From Bacteroidota bacterium (GTDB taxonomy: Bacteria; Bacteroidota; Bacteroidia; B-17B0; Aurantibacillaceae): 64,000 nucleotides of DNA. A model generated the notes under the pieces. That model was not told where the DNA came from, ran no database searches, and saw only the letters and a program-made list of their open reading frames with translations. A program made the position numbers and the translations under genes. This document shows positions 57,361 to 64,000 of the stretch, piece after piece. Position 1 is the stretch's first letter; every line of letters begins with the position of its first letter. The DNA lies in contig JAFDXR010000008.1 in assembly GCA_018267825.1 (NCBI GenBank), positions 62,001 to 126,000 on the forward strand, in the 5' to 3' direction.

Positions 57361-57434
57361 TCCCCCTCCTGGGCTCGAACCAGGGACCCCATGATTAACA
57401 GTCATGTGCTCTAACCAGCTGAGCTAAGGAGGAA
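57361..57434 (-). tRNA. tRNA-Asn (anticodon GUU)
   Basis: The minus strand reads TCCTCCTTAGCTCAGCTGGT at the 5' end. The anticodon arm CATGACTGTTAATCATG has loop CTGTTAA (GTT), and the T arm CCTGGTTCGAGCCCAGG is followed by the acceptor GAGGA. A normal cloverleaf. Confidence 0.92.
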
Positions 57435-57520
57435 TTTCCCGTATTGGGGCTGCAATATTACTATAGATTTTGTAAATAAACAATATATTTGCGAAAAAAT
57501 TAATCAAACACCTTAAAAAA

Positions 57521-58444
57521 ATGAGTCTTTTAATTGTTGGAACCGTTGCATTTGATGCCATTGAAACCCCGTTTGGGAAAACAGACAAGATCGTAGGCGG
57601 CGCAGCCAGCTACATTGCCCTTGCTGCATCGTATTTTACCAAATCCAGTCAACTGGTGTCTGTTGTGGGCGACGATTTCCCGCAGGAATTTTTAAACACG
57701 TTAAAAGCTCAGGGTGTTGACCTCAGCGGCTTACAGATCAAACAGGGTCAAAAGTCCTTTTTCTGGAGTGGACGTTATCACAACGACCTCAACTCGCGCG
57801 ATACGCTTGACACACAACTGAATGTACTGGCTGATTTTGATCCGGTAGTTCCGGAAAGCTGCAGGGAAGTGGATTTCCTGATGCTTGGTAACCTGATGCC
57901 TATTATTCAGCAGAAAGTGCTTGATCAGCTTACCAAACGCCCGAAACTGATCGTTCTGGACACCATGAACTTCTGGATGGATACTTCTATGGACCAGTTA
58001 CTGAAAACACTGCAGCAGGTAGATGTGCTTACAATCAATGATTCGGAAGCCCGCCAGTTATCCGGCGAATATTCCCTGGTAAAAGCAGCTCAGAAAATAT
58101 TAAAAATGGGACCAAAAGTACTCGTGATCAAAAAAGGCGAGCACGGCGCCCTGCTATTCAACAAAGACGAAGTTTTCTTTGCTCCGGCGCTTCCGCTTGA
58201 AGACGTGTATGACCCAACCGGTGCAGGCGACAGCTTTGCCGGTGGTTTTATCGGTTACCTCGCCAAAACCAAGGATATTTCTTTCGAAAACATGAAACGA
58301 GCCATTATTTTCGGTTCGGCCATGGCAAGTTTTACTGTAGAGCGCTTTGGTACGGAACGCCTCATCGGGTTGGCACCAAAAGATGTGGAAGAACGTGTGC
58401 AGGAGTTTATTGATCTGGTACAGTTCGATATATCGCTGGTATAA
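57521..58444 (+). CDS. PfkB-family carbohydrate kinase
   Basis: A 307-residue kinase. GGAASYIALAASYF near residue 27 and the signature DPTGAGDSFAGGFIGYLA (about 236, catalytic Asp in GAGD) define the ribokinase fold. It phosphorylates a sugar or nucleoside; the substrate is not clear. It stands alone next to tRNA-Asn with its own upstream promoter region. Confidence 0.9.
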   Translation: MSLLIVGTVAFDAIETPFGKTDKIVGGAASYIALAASYFTKSSQLVSVVGDDFPQEFLNTLKAQGVDLSGLQIKQGQKSFFWSGRYHNDLNSRDTLDTQLNVLADFDPVVPESCREVDFLMLGNLMPIIQQKVLDQLTKRPKLIVLDTMNFWMDTSMDQLLKTLQQVDVLTINDSEARQLSGEYSLVKAAQKILKMGPKVLVIKKGEHGALLFNKDEVFFAPALPLEDVYDPTGAGDSFAGGFIGYLAKTKDISFENMKRAIIFGSAMASFTVERFGTERLIGLAPKDVEERVQEFIDLVQFDISLV

Positions 58445-58449
58445 GCGTT

Positions 58450-59202
58450 TCAGAATTTTACACTTAATCCGTTTTTCAGGCTGTATACAAGGTCAGGAAC
58501 CCCTGTGGGCTGACGCGTATCGTATAACAGGTTGAAACCACATTTGTAATTCAGGAATTTATTCATGTGAATTTCGAGCGCACTGTCGTTTGCAATTCTG
58601 TAGTCCCTGCTATCGCCCAGCTTGGGCTGGTAAAACGTGGTACTTGTGAGTTCTACTGTTTTAAACAGGCTGAATGTAAATGTGAGGTAAGAACTGATCC
58701 TGTGTTCATAAAAACGCGGCCCTCCCTCCGTAATATCGTCGTACTCATACATGTAAAGCGCAGCTGCATAAATGCGTGCATTTGGCTTTTTAAGCAGTTT
58801 TATACGTGGGCCAGCCCCAATGAGGTATCTGAAATCCAGCTTCAGTACAGGGTTATATTGGGTTTGCGTAAAGGCTTCGAGCGTCAGCGGATTTGCGACT
58901 TTATAACTGTAGCGCAGATGCTGATATCCCCAGTTCTCGAAACTGGTACCACCGGCCCGTATAAAATTAGCATCATTCAGGAAAAGAATTTTGCTCCTGT
59001 TTTTCTGATACTGAACCCGTGTGGTATTACCGAAAGAAACAACCTGGCTAACATTCTGGATGACATTAAACGTAAAATCTGTATTCCCCACCCAGCCGTT
59101 TGTGTCGTTGAGAAATCGCTTGTTTTCTATATTAATGACCTGCCCGGTCAGAAAACAACTGTAAAAAAAGAGTGCGCAGAAAAGAATAAAATGCCGCCGC
59201 AT
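58450..59202 (-). CDS. DUF481-like exported beta-barrel protein
   Basis: A 250-residue protein with a signal peptide (FILFCALFFYSCFLTG). A run of amphipathic strands (YQHLRYSYKVANPLTLEAFT, RISSYLTFTFSLFKTVELTS) ends in a C-terminal aromatic strand (GLSVKF). This is the DUF481-type outer-membrane barrel style. No partner is adjacent. Confidence 0.7.
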   Translation of the reverse strand: MRRHFILFCALFFYSCFLTGQVINIENKRFLNDTNGWVGNTDFTFNVIQNVSQVVSFGNTTRVQYQKNRSKILFLNDANFIRAGGTSFENWGYQHLRYSYKVANPLTLEAFTQTQYNPVLKLDFRYLIGAGPRIKLLKKPNARIYAAALYMYEYDDITEGGPRFYEHRISSYLTFTFSLFKTVELTSTTFYQPKLGDSRDYRIANDSALEIHMNKFLNYKCGFNLLYDTRQPTGVPDLVYSLKNGLSVKF

Positions 59203-59216
59203 AAATACGTCGTTCG

Positions 59217-59693
59217 TTATACTTTAAGCAAAGCTACAATAGCCTTGAGTTCGCGTTCGTCATCAGCATCGAAACCAGCATAGCTATCACTATCCACATC
59301 CAGAACTCCACACACATCACCCGCTGCATTAAACATGGGTACTACAATCTCGGATTTGGATAAAGAACTGCAGGCAATATGCCCCGGAAACGCGTCTACA
59401 TCATCTACAATAAGTGTTTTCCGTTCTTTCCAGGCAGTGCCGCAAACACCCTTGCCCAGTGCAATACGCGTGCAGGCCACAGGGCCCTGAAACGGACCGA
59501 GTACAAGCTGATTGTCTTTTACCAGGTAAAATCCAACCCAGAAAAAACCGAAAGCTTCTTTGAGTGCGGCACACACATTTGCCATGTTGGCAATAGCATC
59601 TGTTTCGCCTTCAAGCAATGCTTTGATCTGCGGGAGAAGTGATGTGTATCGCTCTGACTTTGTTGTGCCCTGTATGGTTAAATCTTCTGCCAT
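59217..59693 (-). CDS. msrC: GAF-domain free methionine-(R)-sulfoxide reductase
   Basis: A 158-residue GAF protein with the three catalytic Cys of fRMsr: GPVACTRIALGKGVCGTAW (Cys84/Cys94-like) and FPGHIACSSLSKSEIVVP. It reduces free methionine-R-sulfoxide using thioredoxin. The length and motifs match well. Confidence 0.92.
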   Translation of the reverse strand: MAEDLTIQGTTKSERYTSLLPQIKALLEGETDAIANMANVCAALKEAFGFFWVGFYLVKDNQLVLGPFQGPVACTRIALGKGVCGTAWKERKTLIVDDVDAFPGHIACSSLSKSEIVVPMFNAAGDVCGVLDVDSDSYAGFDADDERELKAIVALLKV

Positions 59694-59705
59694 GATTTAT
59701 GAATG

Positions 59706-59731
59706 ATAAAAAAAGCGTTGTGATCAACGCT
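59706..59731 (-). terminator. Terminator of the ferritin gene
   Basis: AAAGCGTT-GATCAC-AACGCTTT followed by a T run on the minus strand, 12 nt after the ferritin stop. Confidence 0.8.
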
Positions 59732-59742
59732 TTCAGTTTATG

Positions 59743-60270
59743 CTATTTCGCCGGTTTTCCTTCGGCGCCCGCAGAACCACTGGCAGCAATGCCTTCGAGG
59801 TCACGATCAAAGAAATAAAGGCCGCCTTTATCCTCGCCGATCAGTTTCATCTTATCAACGATCTGACGCGAAAGTGCCTCTTCTTCGATCTGCTCACTCA
59901 CATACCATTGCAAGAAGTTGTGCGTTGTATAGTCTTTCTCCTTCAGGGTAATTTCAACGAGGTTATTGATTTCCGTAGTTACTTTCACCTCATGTTTAAG
60001 CACTTCTTCAAATACGGCTTTCACCGATTTAAATGTTGCCGGTGGTTGTTTTAATGCCGGTACAATACCATGTCCGCCACGTTCGTTTACAAACTTAATC
60101 AGTTTCAACATGTGCATTCTCTCTTCATCGGCATGCTTATATAAAAATCCCGCAATTCCGTTTAAACCCTGCGTTTCGGCCCAGCTGGCCATTGACAGGT
60201 AATATTGCGAAGAAAACGCTTCCATTTCAATTTGCTTATTGAGCGCACTTGTAACTTTTGAGCTTAACAT
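59743..60270 (-). CDS. ftnA: Non-haem ferritin
   Basis: A 175-residue ferritin. The ferroxidase ligands are visible in NKQIEMEAFSSQYYLSMASW and FLYKHADEERMHMLKLIKFV. QWYVSEQIEEEALSRQIVDK is on the fourth helix. A Gly/Ala-rich C-terminal extension (EGIAASGSAGAEGKPAK) is unusual but modest. It stores iron as mineral in the cytoplasm. Confidence 0.93.
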   Translation of the reverse strand: MLSSKVTSALNKQIEMEAFSSQYYLSMASWAETQGLNGIAGFLYKHADEERMHMLKLIKFVNERGGHGIVPALKQPPATFKSVKAVFEEVLKHEVKVTTEINNLVEITLKEKDYTTHNFLQWYVSEQIEEEALSRQIVDKMKLIGEDKGGLYFFDRDLEGIAASGSAGAEGKPAK

Positions 60271-60335
60271 GTTTGTCGGTTTTTAGTTAAAACAAATATA
60301 CTTATTTTTAACAAGTCGCCCTGACACCCCAACAC

Positions 60336-60887
60336 ATGGCACTGCAAAAATATTTCATAGCGCTTATTCCACCCGAAGCTATTTCGGAAAGAATAAAATC
60401 CATCAAACAGGATATAGCCAACCGCTTCGGATCAAAGGGGGCATTGCGCTCGCCGGCACATATTACTCTGCACATGCCTTTTGAATACGAGGACTCTAAA
60501 GAAGCGAAACTGATATCCACCCTCGATCAGTTTCGGTTTGAAACTCCATTCGATATCCGGCTTCATCATATTGATGCTTTTGAACCCCGGGTTGTCTTTA
60601 TTCATGTGGATGCCAGTGATGCCCTTATGGCTATGCAAAAACAACTTGTGCAGTACCTCAAAATGCGCTTACATCTTTATAACCAGGCAGAGTCCATGCG
60701 TGGCTTTCATCCGCATGTAACCGTTGCTTTCCGGGATCTGAAAAAAGCCGCATTCTACGAGATCATGAATGCTTATCGCTCTATGGAATTCACCGAAACA
60801 TTCCGGTGCAGCAGCCTTTACTTATTGAAACAGAACGCCGGACAATGGATTCCGTATCATGAATCTGTTTTTATCCCAAAGCCCTGA
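60336..60887 (+). CDS. thpR: 2'-5' RNA ligase-like phosphoesterase (2H family)
   Basis: A 183-residue protein with the two HxTx motifs of the 2H family: PAHITLHMPFEY (about residue 47) and FHPHVTVAFRDL (about 128). It cleaves or joins 2'-5' RNA bonds or acts as a cyclic phosphodiesterase. It starts 65 nt from the ferritin start in the opposite direction. Confidence 0.88.
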   Translation: MALQKYFIALIPPEAISERIKSIKQDIANRFGSKGALRSPAHITLHMPFEYEDSKEAKLISTLDQFRFETPFDIRLHHIDAFEPRVVFIHVDASDALMAMQKQLVQYLKMRLHLYNQAESMRGFHPHVTVAFRDLKKAAFYEIMNAYRSMEFTETFRCSSLYLLKQNAGQWIPYHESVFIPKP

Positions 60888-60899
60888 ATATTTGATATA

Positions 60900-60931
60900 A
60901 AAAAAGCCCGCAATGTGCGGGCTTTTTTTTG
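60900..60931. terminator. Bidirectional terminator
   Basis: AAAAAAGCCCGCA-ATG-TGCGGGCTTTTTT serves both the RNA ligase-like gene (plus) and the adhesin-like gene (minus), whose ends flank it. Confidence 0.88.
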
Positions 60932-60945
60932 GTTCTATCTATTTA

Positions 60946-63900
60946 TTATTTACCATGGAATACGGTGATGAAGCCATTGTACGATTTATCATCAGGCACA
61001 TTAACAATGTAGAAGAATGTTCCGTCTGAAGTACCATCTCCCTTCCACTCATTGTGGTAGTCAGAACTTTCGAACACTTTTTTACCCCAGCGGTCATAAA
61101 TGGTTACTGCTGTATTCGGGTGATGTTCTACGTTTTTGATCACGAAGGCATCATTCACACCGTCACTGTTAGGTGTAATAACGTTCGGAATAACCACACT
61201 GCATGGAGGCAATACATTAATCACCTGGTAATCGGTGTGCATATAACCACAGCTATCCGATACAGTCAGTGTAACTACATAATTACCCTGAGACGACGGT
61301 GTTGTATAGTTCAGTGTAGGTGATGTGCCAATAATGCTTGGGCTCGGATCGAGGGTCCATTTGTATGTGTAAGCCGGAACACCACCTGAAGCCAGAGAGT
61401 TCAGCGAGAACGGAACCTCAGCGCATAATGATACTGAATCCACAATGCTCACTGTCAGGTTATTCGGGATATTGCTTACCACAACCGTGTCTTTATCCGA
61501 ATTTGCACACACCCCGTTTACAGTTACCACGAGGGTTTGAGTTGTATTGGAGTTAGCCTGGTAGTTAGCGCCGTTGTTGGTTCCCGGAGCAGGTGAGTTA
61601 CCCGGTAAGGTTGTCCAGCTATAGCTGTAAGGCGCTCCTGTATTCTGGCCCGGCATATTGCTGCTCACGCCCGTCTGAAGAATCACATAGGAGTTCAGAC
61701 ATTTATTTACATCTACCAGTGGTGTCAGAATCAGATCGGCCACAGGCGTTACTTTTACTTTCAGGGTATCGTAATCCGGTGCTGCACCACAATAACCGCC
61801 ACCTTTAATGATATAAGTATTTGTACCCGCTGCCGGTGGCGTCACGGTAATGGTAGGGTTTGTAGAAATGCTCATCGAACTGGTTGGACTGGTCATATAG
61901 TACCAGGTATAACCATTGGCATTGCTTGCTGATAAAGTCACACTGTTACCGGCACAGATCATTGTATCTTTCAGGGCATGAACATCTGTTACACTTCCTG
62001 CATATATAATCTTGATCACTGTATCTTTCACACAGCCACCGATCGGATTTTTAACCGATACGGTATAAGAAACCGGTGTATTCACACTTGGTGTTGCTGT
62101 AAATGTAGGTAACACCGTGATTGTGCCGTTGTTGGCTGTCACCGTAGCCGGAGGTGTAGCCGGAAGCACGGTGACTGTATACGTCGACGGATCCGGTGAG
62201 TTCTGACAGAATCCAAAACGCATATTCGGAACAAGGTTCTGGTTTGTAAATGCATTCGGTACGGCCGATGTGTTTCCGCACACCGGGTTCGAATCTTCCA
62301 CATGCCATGTCGAAGCAATGTAAGGTGTATTTACCAATTCAATAGAACAGTTTTGTGTATAGTTGAATGAGCTGTTCATACCGAAACATGTTTCAATGAT
62401 GATGTTCGAAATACCATCCCAGAGGAATGACTGCTGGAAGTTGTGAACGTTCCATCCGAGCGATACAGGCTGGTTCGCATTGGAGTATACGGTTGACAGA
62501 CCTGTTTCGAACGATGATGTAAAGTTGCCGATGGTTGTACATCCCATCTTGATTTCAAAGTTAGGGTAGTTCGTAATACTGGTATTCAGGTTGGTGATGC
62601 GGAAGGCCAGGCTGGATATTTTTCCGGCTGACAGACCCGCAGCAATCAGATCCGATTGTTTTACGAGGAACTGTTGCTTGGAATATGTATACCAGTTACC
62701 GTAAGGTGTTGGGTAAGTAGTAGATGTATTGGTGAATGTACCTGCTGAGAATAACTGCATTGTGTTTGGCGAAGTACAGTTATTCGGTGTAATACCGCAT
62801 GTTGTTGGAGGCGATGCACCGTAAGTCATGTAAATTCTGGCTGTATCGTTCGGGAAACAAATCACAGACCCCGATGGCGCTGCCGTAGATGGTGTGGAAA
62901 TGTTTGTAATGGTAAACGTGGAAGCATATAAACAGGCACCGTCATTTACGGTGTAAGAGTAAACACCCATGGCAAGACCGCTCAAGCTGTCTTTCAGGCT
63001 GGATGAAGCAAACTGATCGTTGCTGTATCCGCCCGGGCCAGTTACATGGTAATTATACGTCGGCACATTGCTGGTTTGCAGATTAATCACTGCTGTACCA
63101 TTAGAACTACCAGGACATACGTTATTCATGCTCGACAGGTATGTGCTGCCACCGCTGATCAGAGTCAGTGTATATTTGACAGAGTCACGACAACCGTAAG
63201 TATTTGTGTAAGAGAGATTATAATTTGCTCCTACAACCGGTGTATTGATGTAGAGTGTATCGTTGGTTCCCTGTGGTGCGGCAATTGGTGTTGTGCCATT
63301 ATACCACTGGTAGTTGGATCCACCGCCTTTTGTAATGAAGGCTACGTTACCACAATAGGATGCTGACTGGGAATAGAACTGGGCCGGCGAGACACCTACG
63401 TTGACGACGGCACTGGCCGTACCGCAGGCCGTAGAGGAGACGTTGACTGTATAGTTACCAGGTGGAAGGTTCGTGGCCGTGGCACTTGTACTGACGACGG
63501 AGCCAAGCGAGTTGATCCAGGAATACAAGAGTGTGCCGCTACTACCTGCTGCTGTTACCTGTGCTAAACCGCTGGCACCATTCTGGCAGGATGGGCTTGA
63601 GTTGGTGTTAAGGATGTTAACACTGGTTAATTTAATTGTGTCATTCAATGTTAAGGTACAGCTACCCGGAGAAACCATTTGAACATGATAAACCTGGCCA
63701 GGTGTGGCAGGGTTTACAATAAGTGTATCATTGGTTCCCTGTGGTGCGGCAATCGGGTTATTCGACGGGTCGAACCACTGGTACCCGACAAATCCTGTAG
63801 GCGCAACAAGGATAGCGGACGGAGAACCAGAGCACATGTTACTGTAAGGTACACCAATACCACCGCACTCAGCATCTACGTAGGCATAACCCCAGTGACC

Positions 63901-64000
63901 ACTTTGTGTACAGCCACCTACTTCAAAATTTACAGATACAGATGTACCGATGGGTAATGTAGATAAATCGACAGAGTAGTATTGCCATTTGCGGTACATG
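60946..64000 (-). CDS. T9SS-sorted gliding-motility-type surface protein (5' end outside window)
   Basis: At least 1017 residues, cut by the window edge; the first Met in the window is internal. The C-terminal approximately 85 residues are the CHU_C/gliding-motility sorting domain (SVVIPNVITPNSDGVNDAFV, TIYDRWGKKVFES, YNGFITVFHGK), a type IX secretion signal. The rest consists of PKD/Ig-like beta modules. Two near-repeats contain IAAPQGTNDTL, with matching DNA repeats near 63250 and 63730. It should be exported through the outer membrane and attached to the surface. Confidence in class is high; the ligand is unknown. Confidence 0.93.
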   Translation of the reverse strand, partial: MYRKWQYYSVDLSTLPIGTSVSVNFEVGGCTQSGHWGYAYVDAECGGIGVPYSNMCSGSPSAILVAPTGFVGYQWFDPSNNPIAAPQGTNDTLIVNPATPGQVYHVQMVSPGSCTLTLNDTIKLTSVNILNTNSSPSCQNGASGLAQVTAAGSSGTLLYSWINSLGSVVSTSATATNLPPGNYTVNVSSTACGTASAVVNVGVSPAQFYSQSASYCGNVAFITKGGGSNYQWYNGTTPIAAPQGTNDTLYINTPVVGANYNLSYTNTYGCRDSVKYTLTLISGGSTYLSSMNNVCPGSSNGTAVINLQTSNVPTYNYHVTGPGGYSNDQFASSSLKDSLSGLAMGVYSYTVNDGACLYASTFTITNISTPSTAAPSGSVICFPNDTARIYMTYGASPPTTCGITPNNCTSPNTMQLFSAGTFTNTSTTYPTPYGNWYTYSKQQFLVKQSDLIAAGLSAGKISSLAFRITNLNTSITNYPNFEIKMGCTTIGNFTSSFETGLSTVYSNANQPVSLGWNVHNFQQSFLWDGISNIIIETCFGMNSSFNYTQNCSIELVNTPYIASTWHVEDSNPVCGNTSAVPNAFTNQNLVPNMRFGFCQNSPDPSTYTVTVLPATPPATVTANNGTITVLPTFTATPSVNTPVSYTVSVKNPIGGCVKDTVIKIIYAGSVTDVHALKDTMICAGNSVTLSASNANGYTWYYMTSPTSSMSISTNPTITVTPPAAGTNTYIIKGGGYCGAAPDYDTLKVKVTPVADLILTPLVDVNKCLNSYVILQTGVSSNMPGQNTGAPYSYSWTTLPGNSPAPGTNNGANYQANSNTTQTLVVTVNGVCANSDKDTVVVSNIPNNLTVSIVDSVSLCAEVPFSLNSLASGGVPAYTYKWTLDPSPSIIGTSPTLNYTTPSSQGNYVVTLTVSDSCGYMHTDYQVINVLPPCSVVIPNVITPNSDGVNDAFVIKNVEHHPNTAVTIYDRWGKKVFESSDYHNEWKGDGTSDGTFFYIVNVPDDKSYNGFITVFHGK

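Noticed and set aside
61054-63957. Several plus-strand frames over the surface protein gene
   Set aside because: They are antisense shadows of repetitive beta-module coding DNA.
1-64000. A CRISPR array
   Set aside because: I saw no regularly spaced direct repeats with unique spacers; the Cas4-like nuclease is of the DUF2779 family and has no Cas1/Cas2 neighbours.

Overview
The window is a piece of a Bacteroidota chromosome. Evidence for this is the gliding-motility-type C-terminal sorting domain on the large adhesin-like protein at the right edge, Bacteroidota-style promoters (a TTG element about 19-20 nt before TAnnTTTG), and the overall gene families. Two moderately GC-balanced core segments (about 1-12.1 kb and 56.1-64 kb) flank roughly 43 kb of visibly AT-richer accessory DNA. 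That DNA ends exactly at a tRNA-Arg(CCU) gene, next to a large serine recombinase.

Left core (1-12.1 kb). It holds a divergent nitrilase-superfamily protein, then a co-directional nitrosative-stress cluster: an Rrf2/NsrR-like regulator with a palindromic operator, a membrane protein, a group III truncated globin, a four-helix membrane protein, a tryptophan 2,3-dioxygenase, a cupin, a RIC/ScdA di-iron repair protein and a second hemerythrin-like protein. After it come several uncharacterised minus-strand genes, a probably frameshifted membrane gene, and an ArsR - SRPBCC/VOC fusion - DoxX operon with two operators.

Accessory region. (a) 12.4-19.2 kb: a cyclic-phosphate-processing receiver protein, a repeat protein, an astacin-like protease, and an overlapping operon of a GT4-radical SAM/SPASM fusion, a second glycosyltransferase, a histidine phosphatase and a WG-repeat protein. 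(b) 19.2-33.9 kb: a tightly packed minus-strand virus-like operon. It has many single-span membrane proteins, beta-rich small proteins, a complete lysis-type set (amidase, YkuD-like, holin-like, spanin-like), a transglutaminase-like protein, an annexin-repeat protein, a Dam methylase and a RecA-fold ATPase. No terminase, portal or tail gene is visible, which suggests a tailless, probably membrane-containing phage. (c) 34-42.3 kb: an HTH-ImmA regulator and a five-gene restriction-modification operon with a MORC-like GHKL ATPase fused to a PD-(D/E)xK nuclease. (d) 42.3-49.5 kb: a WYL-regulated island: a BCS1-like AAA ATPase with two small partners, a Cas4-like/DEDD nuclease (DUF2779), a DnaB-like helicase and a retron whose msr-msd RNA can be seen from its 22-bp a1/a2 pairing. 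A 15-bp inverted repeat recurs before the transcription units of this island. (e) 49.5-53.7 kb: a pair of DUF262 (GmrSD-type) genes. (f) 54.0-55.9 kb: a small gene and the serine recombinase that abuts tRNA-Arg.

Right core (56-64 kb). It holds a multicopper-oxidase-fold (YfiH) protein, a DUF2007 protein, tRNA-Asn, a PfkB kinase, a DUF481 protein, free methionine-R-sulfoxide reductase, ferritin, a 2'-5' RNA ligase-like protein and the 5'-truncated T9SS-sorted protein.

The items I consider most novel are the WYL regulon with a shared operator that joins a nuclease, a DnaB-like helicase and a retron; the MORC-nuclease R-M operon with two complementary half-methyltransferases; the tailless virus module; and the GT4-radical SAM fusion operon.
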